Origin: CAWGJC01 sp965276665
Lineage (GTDB): Bacteria > Pseudomonadota > Alphaproteobacteria > Acetobacterales > Acetobacteraceae
Assembly: GCA_965276665.1 (NCBI GenBank)
Contig: OZ255620.1
Span: 2,108,001 to 2,172,000, forward strand
DNA: 64,000 nucleotides
Direction: 5' to 3'
Below, in pieces: positions 6,594 to 15,982 of the stretch (position 1 is its first letter; each line of letters begins with the position of its first letter). The translations under genes and the position numbers were made by a program. The notes under the pieces are model-generated. The model had not been told where the DNA came from. It was given only the letters and a program-made list of their open reading frames with translations, and ran no database searches.

Positions 6594-8870
6594 TTGAGCC
6601 AAAGCGACACCATGCGTGCGGCGACGGCGCCCGTCTCGGACTCCGTTCCGGTCCGGCTGACGGCGGTCGGGAAGCAGATCACGCGGATCAGCTTTGGCAC
6701 GCGGGCGGCGGGGGCGCCGTCTTCGTATCTGGAGCACATCCCCGATCCGGCGCCCGACGCTGGCGCGGTGACGGTGCGGGAAGCCTCCGACCCGCCTTCC
6801 CTGGTGATCTCCGACGGCGCGGGCCGCCCGCGCCTTCGGCTGCTGCTCGGCGACGCGCTCCGCCTCGCGCCGCGCGCAGAACTGCGGTTCGACGTGCTGG
6901 GCGAGCAGCATTTCTACGGGCTCGGCGAGGGCGGCCAGGGCTTCGACCGGCTCGGCACCACGCGGCGGCTGTGGAACTACCAGGCCAATCGCGGCCAGGG
7001 CGCCGACATCGCGATCCCGCTTCTGCTGTCGAATGCCGGCTATGCGCTGTTCTTCGACAATGCGGCGCGCGGGCAGATCGAGGCGGCGGATGTCGATGAC
7101 GGGTCGGGCTTCGTCTACGCGGCCGAACCGGGCGCGTTCGACCTCTACGTGATCACCGGTGCCGATCTGCGGGAGGTGATGGGCGGCATCGCCCACCTGC
7201 TCGGCCGCGCCACGCTGCCGCCGCGCTGGGCGCTCGGCTACCTGCAATCCACCCGGCATTTCGAGACCACGCAGGAGGTGCGGGACCTGGCCGCGGGCTT
7301 CCGCGCCCGAGAACTCCCCTGCGACGCGATCATCTTCCTCTCCACCTATGGCGCGGCGCGCGGCTGGAATCGCGGCGTCGGCCATCTGGAATTCGAGCCC
7401 GGGATCTTCGCCGATCCCGCCGCGCTGATCGGCGGGTTGCGCGCGCAGAATTTCCGCGTGTTCAGCCATGAATATCCGGTGGTGCACGAAAGCGCGCCGG
7501 GTTTCGCCGAGGCGGCGCGCGACGGGCACCTGCTCGCGCATGCCTATCCGCGCATGCCGCCGACCGCGGACCGCCCCGTCGTCTACAAGGACGGCCAGCG
7601 AATGATCGACTTCACCCGGGCGGAGGCGCGCGCCTGGTGGTGGCGCCGGCATCACGAGCTCGCGCGCCTCGGCATCGAGGGCTGGTGGCTCGATGGCGGC
7701 GAAGGACCCCCGGCCGGCGAGGAAACCGCCGCCGGGCCGGCCACTGTGCTGCACAACCGCTATGACTTGCTGCGCCAGCAGGCCTTCTTCGACGGCGAGA
7801 CGGCGGACCGGCCGCAGACCCGCCCCTATCTGCTCTGCCGCTCGGGCGGCCCCGGCATGCAGCGCTTCGGCGCGGTGCCCTGGTCGGGCGACATCAACAC
7901 CACCTTCGAGAGTTTCGAGACGCAGATTCGCACCGGTCTCAATCTCGGCCTGTCGGGCGTGCCGCATTGGGGCACCGATATCGGCGGCTTCTACTCGGTG
8001 GCGCCGGACCAGGGCGAGCTGTTCGTGCGCTGGCTGCAATTCGGCGCCTTCTGCTCGGTGTTCCGCGGCCATGGATTTGTCTGGCGGCGCCATCTGCCCT
8101 GGGCGCACGGGCCAGAGATGGAGGCGATCTGCCGCCGCTACATCGAGCTCCGCTACCGGCTGATGCCGCTCACCTACACGCTCGCCTGGCAGGCCAGGAC
8201 CACCGGCTTGCCGCTGATGCGCCCCCTCGTGCTGAACTACCCGGCGGACGCGAATAGCTGGGATCTCGGCACGCAATATCTCTGGGGCGACGATCTGCTG
8301 GTGGCGCCCGTCACCCGCGCGGGCGCCACGCACTGGACCGTCTACCTGCCCGCCGGCACCTGGCACGATTACTGGACGCAGGCGGTGTACAGCGGGCCGG
8401 GCGGCGTCACCGTGGAGGCGCCGCTCGACCGGCTGCCGCTGTTCGTGCGCGGCGGCGCGCTCCTGCCGATGACGGAGCCTGTGCAGTATGCCGGGCCGCC
8501 GGCGGAACGCATCACGCTGCTCACCTACCCGGACGGAACATCCACCTTCACCCTCTACGACGATGACGGCGAGACCACCGATTACCTGCGCGGCCGCCAC
8601 GCGCTGACACGCCTCTCCTGCATGGCGGAGGAAAGCGGCCTGACCTGCCGGGTCGAGGCGCCGGAGGGCGACGCCGCCGTGCTGCCGCCGGGGCGCCGCT
8701 ACGTGTTCCGCATCCGGACGGACCGCGATCCGGCCGATCTGCGGATGCTGGACGGCGCCGCGCTGGCGGCAGGCGAGGGCGAGGGCGAGGCCGGATGGTG
8801 GCGGGACGAAGCGGGCTTCCTCTGCGTCGCGCTGCCGCCGGGCCCCGGCGGCGCAAGGATCTCCTGGTGA
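6594..8870 (+). CDS. glycoside hydrolase family 31 (alpha-glucosidase/xylosidase type)
   Basis: 758-residue GH31 retaining alpha-glycosidase: an N-terminal beta-sandwich, a (beta/alpha)8 catalytic barrel from about residue 210, and C-terminal beta domains. The nucleophile is D367 in GWWLDGGE and the acid/base is D433 in WSGDINTTFE. RGHGFVWRR and YTLAWQARTTGLPLMRPL are further family segments. There is no signal peptide, so it acts on imported substrate in the cytoplasm. The TTG start at 6594 is chosen because GGAGGAG at 6580-6586 sits 7 bases upstream; ATG 6612 is the alternative. The 3' end overlaps the next GH31 gene by four bases. The choice between alpha-glucosidase and alpha-xylosidase cannot be made from sequence alone. 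Confidence 0.9.
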   Translation: MSQSDTMRAATAPVSDSVPVRLTAVGKQITRISFGTRAAGAPSSYLEHIPDPAPDAGAVTVREASDPPSLVISDGAGRPRLRLLLGDALRLAPRAELRFDVLGEQHFYGLGEGGQGFDRLGTTRRLWNYQANRGQGADIAIPLLLSNAGYALFFDNAARGQIEAADVDDGSGFVYAAEPGAFDLYVITGADLREVMGGIAHLLGRATLPPRWALGYLQSTRHFETTQEVRDLAAGFRARELPCDAIIFLSTYGAARGWNRGVGHLEFEPGIFADPAALIGGLRAQNFRVFSHEYPVVHESAPGFAEAARDGHLLAHAYPRMPPTADRPVVYKDGQRMIDFTRAEARAWWWRRHHELARLGIEGWWLDGGEGPPAGEETAAGPATVLHNRYDLLRQQAFFDGETADRPQTRPYLLCRSGGPGMQRFGAVPWSGDINTTFESFETQIRTGLNLGLSGVPHWGTDIGGFYSVAPDQGELFVRWLQFGAFCSVFRGHGFVWRRHLPWAHGPEMEAICRRYIELRYRLMPLTYTLAWQARTTGLPLMRPLVLNYPADANSWDLGTQYLWGDDLLVAPVTRAGATHWTVYLPAGTWHDYWTQAVYSGPGGVTVEAPLDRLPLFVRGGALLPMTEPVQYAGPPAERITLLTYPDGTSTFTLYDDDGETTDYLRGRHALTRLSCMAEESGLTCRVEAPEGDAAVLPPGRRYVFRIRTDRDPADLRMLDGAALAAGEGEGEAGWWRDEAGFLCVALPPGPGGARISW

Positions 8871-11056
8871 GCGTCGCCGCGCTGCCGGCGCTCAGCGTGG
8901 GCGGCCGCGAGGTCGAGCTCGCGCTCAGCGTGGTGAGCGCGCGCGTGCTGCGCCTGACGGTCCGCGCGCTCGGGCGGGACGGCGCCGCGCAGCCGGTGCC
9001 GCGTTCGGCGGCGCTGGTGGCGGTGGATGGTGCCGAGCTGCTGCGGGTGCGCCGGCTCACGGGGCACATGCGGACCGATTGGGGCGCCTATCGGGTGGAG
9101 GTCTCGGCCGCCCCGTTCCGGGTCGCGGTGCAGGACCGGTCGGGCGCCGAGCGCGTCGCGCTCTGGCTCGAAGAGGACGGCACGATCGGCTTCGGCCTCG
9201 GGCGCGGGCCGCTGCTCGGGCTCGGCCAGGGCGGCCAGCAATTCGACCGCAGGGGCGCGGTGTTCCCGCCGGTGAACGGGCAAGGCGAGGGCGACCGCTC
9301 GGTCGACATGAACGCGCCTGGCGCGCGGGCGCCGAAGGCGCAGTTCGACCTTGCCGGCGAGGGGGCGCGCATCACCATCCCCTGGCTCGCCAGCACCGAT
9401 GGCTGGGGCGCTTATTTCCACGCGCCCGCCGGCGTGTTCGACCTCTCCGGCGGGCAGGGCGTGCTGCGGCCGGAGGGCGCGGCATTGCCGGTCGATGCCT
9501 TCCTGGTGGTCGCCGAGGATCCGTGCGAGCTGCTCCGCGGCTACGCCGAGATCACCGGCTTCCCGCACCTGCCGCCGCTCTGGTCGCTTGGCTATCTGCA
9601 ATCGCACCGCACCTTGCTCTCGCCCGAGGAGATCCTGGACGAGGCGCAGGAATTCCGCCGCCGCGCCCTGCCCTGCGACGGCATGATCTATCTCGGCACC
9701 GGGTTCTGCCGCGACGGCTGGAACACCGGCCACGGCGCCTTTGCGTATAATCCGCGCATGTTCCCCGAGCCGGCTGCGATGCTCGACGCGCTGCACGCGG
9801 CGGGGATGCGGGTGGTGCTGCATGTCGTCGATCCGCCGGTCGCGCTGCACGGCACGCTCGCCGAGACCGATCCGGCGGATCCGGACGGTGTCGCGGCCTA
9901 TTGGCGCGCGCACGCGCCGGCCGATACGGCCGGGGTCGATGGCTGGTGGCCGGATGTCGGCGACATGCTGGACCCCGAGGCGCGGCTCGCGCGCATCCGC
10001 ATGTATTGGGACGGGCCGCTCGCCGACCATCCGGACCGCCGGCCGTTCGCTTTGCACCGCAACGCCTTCGCCGGCGTGCAGCGCTATGGCTGGGTGTGGT
10101 CGGGCGACATCGATTCCGCCTGGCGCACGCTCGCGATGCAGGTGCCGGTCGGGCTGAATTGCGGGCTGACCGGCATTCCGTTCTGGGGCACCGATACCGG
10201 CGGCTTCGTCACAAGGCGCGAGCTGACCGGCGAGCTGTTCGTCCGCTGGTTTCAGTTCAGCACCTTCTGTCCCTCCTTCCGCGGGCATGGCCGCACCTGG
10301 AAGCTGCGCCTGCCCTGGGGGTGGAACACCGGCGAATTCGGGCCGGAGGAATTCGACGGCCGGCGGGTGGAACTGCCGGATGCGTCCGAGCTGCACAACG
10401 CCGCCGTCGAGCCGATCTGCCGCCAGTATCTCGAACTGCGCTACCGGCTGCTGCCCTATACCTATTCAGCCGTGCGGGAGACGACGGAGACCGGATTGCC
10501 GGTGATGCGCCCGCTCTGGCTGCACTATCCCGACGACCCGGCGGCGGCGCGGTGCGGCGATGCCTATCTCTGGGGGCGCGACATTCTCGTCGCCCCGGTG
10601 GTGGAACAGGGCGCGAGCGCGCGCCGCGTCGTCCTGCCGCCCGGCTTCTGGCTCGATTTCTGGACCGGCGAGCGGATCGCCGGCGGCCGCGAGATCGTCC
10701 GCCCGGTCGATCTGGCGACGCTGCCGCTTTACGTGCGCGCCGGCGCCGTCATCCCGACCGGCCGGGTGAGGCAGCATGTCGGCGAGGCGAGCGACGAGCC
10801 GCTGACGCTCACGATCTATCCCGGCGCGGACGGCGCGTACCTGCTCTACGAGGATGACGGGGAAAGCCTCGCCCATCGGCAAGGCGCCTGGCAGAAATTC
10901 CGCCTCACCTGGCAGGATGCCGGACGCCGTCTCGGCATCGCGCTGGCCGAAGGATCGGCGCCGATGGCGGCGCCGCGCCATTTCCTGGTCACGGTCCGCG
11001 GCGAGTCGCCGCGCGAGGCGCGGTTCGACGGCGAGGCGCTGACGATGGTTGTCTAG
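8867..11056 (+). CDS. second glycoside hydrolase family 31 enzyme
   Basis: 729-residue GH31 enzyme clearly distinct from the upstream one. The nucleophile is D363 in GWWPDVGDM and the acid/base is D414 in WSGDIDSAWR; LWSLGYLQSHRTL opens the barrel and RGHGRTWKLRLPWGW lines the active site. The GTG start overlaps the previous stop (GTGA) and follows AAGGAT, so the two enzymes are translationally coupled and probably made in similar amounts. An upstream in-frame frame back to 8795 exists but overlaps the first gene. No signal peptide is seen, consistent with cytoplasmic action. The TAG stop is supplied by the end of a palindromic repeat. Two GH31 enzymes with different sugar specificity could together dismantle a branched alpha-linked oligosaccharide. 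Confidence 0.9.
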   Translation: MSVAALPALSVGGREVELALSVVSARVLRLTVRALGRDGAAQPVPRSAALVAVDGAELLRVRRLTGHMRTDWGAYRVEVSAAPFRVAVQDRSGAERVALWLEEDGTIGFGLGRGPLLGLGQGGQQFDRRGAVFPPVNGQGEGDRSVDMNAPGARAPKAQFDLAGEGARITIPWLASTDGWGAYFHAPAGVFDLSGGQGVLRPEGAALPVDAFLVVAEDPCELLRGYAEITGFPHLPPLWSLGYLQSHRTLLSPEEILDEAQEFRRRALPCDGMIYLGTGFCRDGWNTGHGAFAYNPRMFPEPAAMLDALHAAGMRVVLHVVDPPVALHGTLAETDPADPDGVAAYWRAHAPADTAGVDGWWPDVGDMLDPEARLARIRMYWDGPLADHPDRRPFALHRNAFAGVQRYGWVWSGDIDSAWRTLAMQVPVGLNCGLTGIPFWGTDTGGFVTRRELTGELFVRWFQFSTFCPSFRGHGRTWKLRLPWGWNTGEFGPEEFDGRRVELPDASELHNAAVEPICRQYLELRYRLLPYTYSAVRETTETGLPVMRPLWLHYPDDPAAARCGDAYLWGRDILVAPVVEQGASARRVVLPPGFWLDFWTGERIAGGREIVRPVDLATLPLYVRAGAVIPTGRVRQHVGEASDEPLTLTIYPGADGAYLLYEDDGESLAHRQGAWQKFRLTWQDAGRRLGIALAEGSAPMAAPRHFLVTVRGESPREARFDGEALTMVV

Positions 11057-11160
11057 AGCATCATCCGTTCGAACGGACTCGTTCGAGCGGATAAAGATGC
11101 TCGCCGAAACAGAGAGCTAGAGCCTGCGCCGTGAGCGAATGCGAACGGACCATGCTCTAG
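11054..11160 (-). repeat. 107-bp intergenic palindromic repeat, family 1, copy a (reverse)
   Basis: Starts TAGAGCATCATCCGTTCGAA and ends CATGCTCTAG. It is the reverse complement of elements at 14254 and 40401, with few differences. Inside it, CCGTTCGAACGG is itself a palindrome. It lies between the second GH31 gene and the binding-protein gene, and its first three bases are the GH31 stop codon. Confidence 0.85.
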
Positions 11161-11204
11161 CGGATCACGACGCAGAGCGTGACGGCACAAAACGGGAGAA
11201 CGCC

Positions 11205-12464
11205 ATGAAGAGACGGGAGATGGTCCTGGGCGCGGCCGCCGCTGCGGCGATCGGGCCGGCCGCGATGGCTCAGACGACCGCACCCCCAAAGACGGGCGCA
11301 CCGCCCAAGACGATCGCGCTCTGGCACATCTACAGTCTCGAGGCCGACATCATCCATATCGGCATCCGCAACTTCAACGCGGGGCAGAGCGAATACCGCA
11401 TCGAGCAGCGCATCCTGCCCTATACCGAGCTGAACCCTGAGCTGATCCGCGCCATCGCGACCGGTGCGCCGCCGGATCTCACGGTGATCAACGACCCCGA
11501 TGTCGCGGGCTACGCCTCGCAGGGCGAGCTCACCGACATCACCGAGCGGGTCGCGCAATCCCGGATCATCGAGCCGCAGAAATTCTTCCCCGGCCCGCGC
11601 AATTCCGACCATTGGAAGGGCCGGCAATACAGCGTGGCGCGCGAGGTCAACACGCTCTCGCTCTACTACAATGTCGACCAGTTCCGCGCCAAGGGGCTCG
11701 ACCCGGACAAGCCGCCCGCCACCTGGAGCGAGCTCGCCGCCGCGGCGGCGAAGCTCACCGATCCGGGCGCGCATGTGTTCGGCATCGGCTTCTGCGCCCA
11801 TCAATCCGAGCAGAGCACGTTTCAGTGGATGCCCTTCCTGCTGCAGGCAGGCGGCTCGTTCGACAAGCTCGACCGACCCGAGGCAACCGCGGCGCTGCAG
11901 CTCTGGACCGATTTCGTCAGCAAGGGCCACGCGTCGCGCGACGTGATCAACCAGCAGCAATCCGAGGTGCTGAGCTCCTTCCTCGCCGGCAATTACGCGA
12001 TGGCCGTCGGCGGCCCGTGGGATCTGCCGCGCTCGAAGGACGCGAAATTCGAGTGGCGCGTCGCCACCCTGCCGGTGAAGGACGACAAGAAGATCGCCGC
12101 CTCCTCGCTCGGCGGATTCCATCTCGCGATCCCGAAGGGCGCGCGGCAGGTGGATGGCGCCTTCAAGGTGATCGAGGCGATGCTCGACCCCGCCATCTTC
12201 ACGCCGGGCTGGAATGTCGGCGGGGTGATGGCGCCGCGCACCGATATCGAGGTCGCGCATCCGAGCTGGCCGCAGGCCTATGCGACGTTTCGCGCGCAAC
12301 TGCCGACGGCGGTGCAGCGCGGTCCGCACCCGCAATGGTCCACCTTGTCGCGCGCGGTGCAGACGGCGATTCAGGAAGCGCTCACCGGCACCAAGCCGCC
12401 CGCGGCGGCGCTGGCGGAGGCGGCGCAGCGGATCAAGCCGGTGCTGGCGCGAACGCCGCTCTGA
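11205..12464 (+). CDS. CUT1-type sugar ABC importer, solute-binding protein
   Basis: 419-residue extracellular solute-binding protein family 1. The N-terminal signal KRREMVLGAAAAAAIGPAAMAQ has an arginine pair and could be a Tat-type or ordinary Sec signal, with cleavage probably after AMA. The mature protein has the usual family segments: IALWHIYSLE, ATGAPPDLTVINDPDVAGYA, VAREVNTLSLYYNVDQF and FLAGNYAMAVGGPWDL. ATG 11205 is preceded by GGGAGAA at 11194-11200. The stop overlaps the next start (TGATG). It follows the two GH31 enzymes, so its ligand is probably an alpha-linked oligosaccharide. Confidence 0.88.
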   Translation: MKRREMVLGAAAAAAIGPAAMAQTTAPPKTGAPPKTIALWHIYSLEADIIHIGIRNFNAGQSEYRIEQRILPYTELNPELIRAIATGAPPDLTVINDPDVAGYASQGELTDITERVAQSRIIEPQKFFPGPRNSDHWKGRQYSVAREVNTLSLYYNVDQFRAKGLDPDKPPATWSELAAAAAKLTDPGAHVFGIGFCAHQSEQSTFQWMPFLLQAGGSFDKLDRPEATAALQLWTDFVSKGHASRDVINQQQSEVLSSFLAGNYAMAVGGPWDLPRSKDAKFEWRVATLPVKDDKKIAASSLGGFHLAIPKGARQVDGAFKVIEAMLDPAIFTPGWNVGGVMAPRTDIEVAHPSWPQAYATFRAQLPTAVQRGPHPQWSTLSRAVQTAIQEALTGTKPPAAALAEAAQRIKPVLARTPL

Positions 12465-13369
12465 TGCAGCCGGCGCGACCGATCTCGCGCAGGCGGCGCA
12501 AGCCCCTGCTGCTGCGCGTGTTCCTGCTGGTTCCCGTGCTCTACCTGCTGGTGCTGATCGGCTTTCCGGTTCTCTACAATCTCGCGATGAGCGTGCAGGA
12601 GGTGAGCCTCGGCAATCTCTCCGACGCGTTCCGGCCGTTCGTCGGCGTGGCCAATTACACCGACGCCATCGCCGACCCGCGCTTCCGGAAAGTGTTCGTC
12701 AATTCGATCGTGTTCGTCGCCGTCAATGTCGTCGCCCAGGTCGGGCTCGGCACCGCCGCCGCCGCCTGCTTCGCCCGCGACTTCCCTGGCGCCGATTTCC
12801 TGCGCGGCCTGCTGCTCGCCGCCTGGATCCTGCCGGGACTGGTGGTGGGCACGATCTGGAAATGGATGTTCGCGACGCAATACGGCGTGGTGAACTACGT
12901 GCTGGCGGCGCTCGGGCTGGTGACCGCGCCGGTCGCCTGGCTCGCGAACCCCGCCGTCTCGATGACGGCGCTCAACATCGCCAATATCTGGTTCGGCATG
13001 CCGTTCAGCATGATCCTGATCGCCTCCGCGCTGACCGGCGTGACGGAGGAGCTCTACGAGGCGGCGGCGCTCGACGGCGCGGGGCGGCTGGCGCGGTTCC
13101 GCTTCATCACGCTGCCCGCCATCACCCCGGCGATGCTGGCGGTCGGCTGCCTCGTCACCATCGCCTCGCTGCGCGCCTTTGACGTGGTGTTCGCGCTGAC
13201 CGGCGGCGGCCCGCTCGATTCCACCAACCTGCTGCCGCTGCTCTCCTACCAGTCATCCTTCCAGGATTTCGATTTCGGCCATGGCGCGGCGATCGGCACC
13301 TTCGCCTTCGTGATCGTGTTCGCCGTCGCGCTGATCTATCTGCGCACCTTGCGGCGGGAGACGGCGTGA
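12464..13369 (+). CDS. CUT1-type sugar ABC importer, permease 1 (MalF-like)
   Basis: 301-residue inner-membrane permease with about six transmembrane helices. The first is at residues 18-40 (FLLVPVLYLLVLIGFPVLYN). The EAA loop that docks the ATPase reads EAAALDGAGR. ATG 12464 overlaps the binding-protein stop and the stop overlaps the next permease start (GTGA), so the three genes form one coupled unit. No ATPase gene accompanies them. Confidence 0.9.
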   Translation: MQPARPISRRRRKPLLLRVFLLVPVLYLLVLIGFPVLYNLAMSVQEVSLGNLSDAFRPFVGVANYTDAIADPRFRKVFVNSIVFVAVNVVAQVGLGTAAAACFARDFPGADFLRGLLLAAWILPGLVVGTIWKWMFATQYGVVNYVLAALGLVTAPVAWLANPAVSMTALNIANIWFGMPFSMILIASALTGVTEELYEAAALDGAGRLARFRFITLPAITPAMLAVGCLVTIASLRAFDVVFALTGGGPLDSTNLLPLLSYQSSFQDFDFGHGAAIGTFAFVIVFAVALIYLRTLRRETA

Positions 13370-14211
13370 GCGCATCGGCCGGCCTCGCCGGGACCGCGCG
13401 GCAACGCGGCGTCGCCGCGCTGATCGGCTGGGTGGTGGTGCTGCTCTATCTGTTTCCGCTCTACTGGATGCTGATCTCCGGCTTCAAGACGCAGGCCGAG
13501 ATCTTCGCCAATCCGCCCACCTTCTTTCCCCACGCGCCGACGCTCGCCGCCTTCCGTGACGTGCTGCTCGAGCAGAACATTCTTCGCTATCTGCGCAACA
13601 GCCTGATGATCGCGGTGCCGGTCACGCTGGTGACGGTGATCCTGAGCGCGATGGGCGCCTATGCGATGGCGCGGCTGCGCTCGCGGCTGGTGAGCGTGGC
13701 GCTGGTGACGGTGCTGCTGCTGCAGGTCTTTCCCGAGGCGCTGCTCGCCACGCCGCTGTTCATCCTGTTCAAATATGCCGGTCTGGTGAACAGTTTTTCC
13801 GCGGTGATCCTCGCCACCAGCTCCCGCGCGGTGGCGTTCGGCCTGGTGATCCTGCGGCCGCTGTTCCGCCAGGTGCCGGTGGAGCTCGAGGAAGCCTCGA
13901 CCGTCGATGGCTGCACCCCCTGGCAAAGCTTCTCCCGCATCGTGCTGCCGCTGATGCGGGTGCCGCTGATGGTGATGGGGGCGATCACCTTCACGCAGGC
14001 CTATGGCCAGTTCGTCTATCCGCTGACCTTGCTCTCCTCGCAGGATCTGCAGCCGGGAACCGTCGGCATCTACAGCTTCATCGGCGCGGAGGTGGCGGAT
14101 TGGCATCGCGTGATGGCGTTCTCCTCGCTGTTCGTGCTGCCCATCCTCGTGCTGTTCCTGGTGCTGCAGAAACGCATCGTCTCCGGCCTGACGGCCGGTG
14201 CGCTCAAATAG
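13366..14211 (+). CDS. CUT1-type sugar ABC importer, permease 2 (MalG-like)
   Basis: 281-residue permease with six predicted membrane helices, the EAA loop EEASTVDGCTPWQSF and the characteristic C-terminal end KRIVSGLTAGALK. The GTG start at 13366 overlaps the stop of permease 1. It closes the lacI-GH31-GH31-importer operon; the ATPase must come from another locus, as is common for MsmX/UgpC-dependent systems. Confidence 0.9.
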   Translation: MSASAGLAGTARQRGVAALIGWVVVLLYLFPLYWMLISGFKTQAEIFANPPTFFPHAPTLAAFRDVLLEQNILRYLRNSLMIAVPVTLVTVILSAMGAYAMARLRSRLVSVALVTVLLLQVFPEALLATPLFILFKYAGLVNSFSAVILATSSRAVAFGLVILRPLFRQVPVELEEASTVDGCTPWQSFSRIVLPLMRVPLMVMGAITFTQAYGQFVYPLTLLSSQDLQPGTVGIYSFIGAEVADWHRVMAFSSLFVLPILVLFLVLQKRIVSGLTAGALK

Positions 14212-14220
14212 GGGGCGAGG

Positions 14221-14257
14221 ACCGGCGCCGACTCCATCGAAGGTGAAAATGCTCTAG
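14221..14257 (-). repeat. TAGAGCATTTTCA repeat, family 2, copy a
   Basis: On the minus strand it reads CTAGAGCATTTTCACCTTCG and then GGAGTCGGCGCCGGT. It shares its CTAGAG end with the family 1 element that begins at 14254, so two repeat types are joined head to head behind the permease gene. Confidence 0.7.
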
Positions 14258-14362
14258 AGCATGTTCCGTTCGCATTCGCTCACTCCCCAGGCTCTAGCTA
14301 TTCGTTTTGGCGAGCATCTTTATCCGCTCGAACGATTCCGTTCGAACGGATGATGCTCTAGA
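14254..14362 (+). repeat. intergenic palindromic repeat, family 1, copy b
   Basis: Begins CTAGAGCATGTTCCGTTCGC and ends GGATGATGCTCTAG, matching copies at 11054 (reverse) and 40401. It separates the sugar operon from bluB and ends 9 bases before the bluB ATG, so any bluB promoter must lie within it or read through from upstream. Confidence 0.85.
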
Positions 14363-14370
14363 CATGCCGC

Positions 14371-15003
14371 ATGCCGCGATTCGGTGACGAATTCCGCCAC
14401 GACCTGCTGAAATTGTTCAGATGGCGGCGCGACGTGCGCCATTTCCGCCGCGATCCGGTTCCGCCCTGCGTACTGGATGAATTGCTGGCCGCGGCCTCCC
14501 TCGCCCCGTCGGTCGGGCTCAGCCAGCCCTGGCGCTTCGTGCTTGTCGACGATCCGGCGCGCCGCGACGCGATCCGGGCGAATTTCGCCGCCTGCAACCG
14601 GCAGGCGCTGGCGGAACAGCAGGCGGCTCGCGCGTCACTCTACGCACGCCTCAAGCTCGCCGGGCTCGAGGACGCGCCCTGCCACCTCGCCGTGTTCGCC
14701 GAGCCCGATCCCGCGCAGGGGCATGGTCTCGGCCGCGCGACCATGCCGGAAACCACGATCTACTCGGCGCTGATGGCGGTGCACACGCTCTGGCTGGCGG
14801 CGACGGCCGCGGGGCTGGGGCTGGGTTGGATCTCGATCCTCGACCCCGACGCGGTGAGCGCCGCGCTCGACATCACGCCGGGCTGGGTTTTCATCGGCTA
14901 TCTCTGCCTCGGCTATCCCGAGAGGATGCAGGACACGCCGGAACTCGAGCAGGCGGGATGGGAATATCGGCGCGATGCGAGCGCCACCCTGCTCCGGCGC
15001 TGA
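14371..15003 (+). CDS. bluB: BluB, 5,6-dimethylbenzimidazole synthase
   Basis: 210-residue flavin destructase of the nitroreductase superfamily. BluB cannibalises reduced FMN with oxygen to make 5,6-dimethylbenzimidazole, the lower ligand of cobalamin. BluB-typical segments are FRWRRDVRHFR near the N-terminus, SLAPSVGLSQPWRFV, ETTIYSALMAVHTLWLAA and GLGLGWISILD. ATG 14371 follows directly after a palindromic repeat with no clear Shine-Dalgarno sequence. No other cobalamin gene or cobalamin riboswitch is seen nearby, so it stands alone here. A general nitroreductase is the alternative, but the N-terminal and GLSQPWRF motifs favour BluB. Confidence 0.85.
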   Translation: MPRFGDEFRHDLLKLFRWRRDVRHFRRDPVPPCVLDELLAAASLAPSVGLSQPWRFVLVDDPARRDAIRANFAACNRQALAEQQAARASLYARLKLAGLEDAPCHLAVFAEPDPAQGHGLGRATMPETTIYSALMAVHTLWLAATAAGLGLGWISILDPDAVSAALDITPGWVFIGYLCLGYPERMQDTPELEQAGWEYRRDASATLLRR

Positions 15004-15010
15004 CCTCCCT

Positions 15011-15061
15011 TAGAACATTTTCACCTTCGGTGGAGTCGGCACCGGCCTAACTGAAAATGCT

Positions 15062-15064
<3 letters not shown>
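15011..15064. repeat. TAGAGCATTTTCA repeat, family 2, copy b (inverted pair)
   Basis: Begins TAGAACATTTTCACCTTCGG and ends AACTGAAAATGCTCTA, so the two ends form an inverted repeat around GGAGTCGGCACCGGC. It sits between convergent bluB and the ABC ATPase gene and supplies the latter's TAG stop codon. It may fold as a bidirectional terminator. Confidence 0.75.
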
Positions 15065-15871
<807 letters not shown>

Positions 15872-15947
15872 ATCGGGCCGGCTCCTCCCTGGACCGCGCC
15901 AGCTAAGCAGGATGCCGGGCGGCGCGCCACTCTTGCCCGCGCCTCTC

Positions 15948-15982
15948 TTGCCAGGGCGGGTGCGTCGGCTAGGCTCGCGCGA
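15948..15982 (+). promoter_or_regulatory. candidate promoter for a leaderless amidohydrolase transcript
   Basis: TTGCCA (15948-15953), a 16-bp spacer and TAGGCT (15970-15975) are followed 6 bases later by the ATG at 15982. There is no Shine-Dalgarno sequence. The predicted transcription start falls on the start codon, as for the LacI gene at 5403. Confidence 0.4.

Noticed and set aside
14371..15003. A cobalamin riboswitch in front of bluB
   Set aside because: The upstream sequence is occupied by a family 1 palindromic repeat up to 9 bp before the start codon, and I could not find conserved B12-box sequence.
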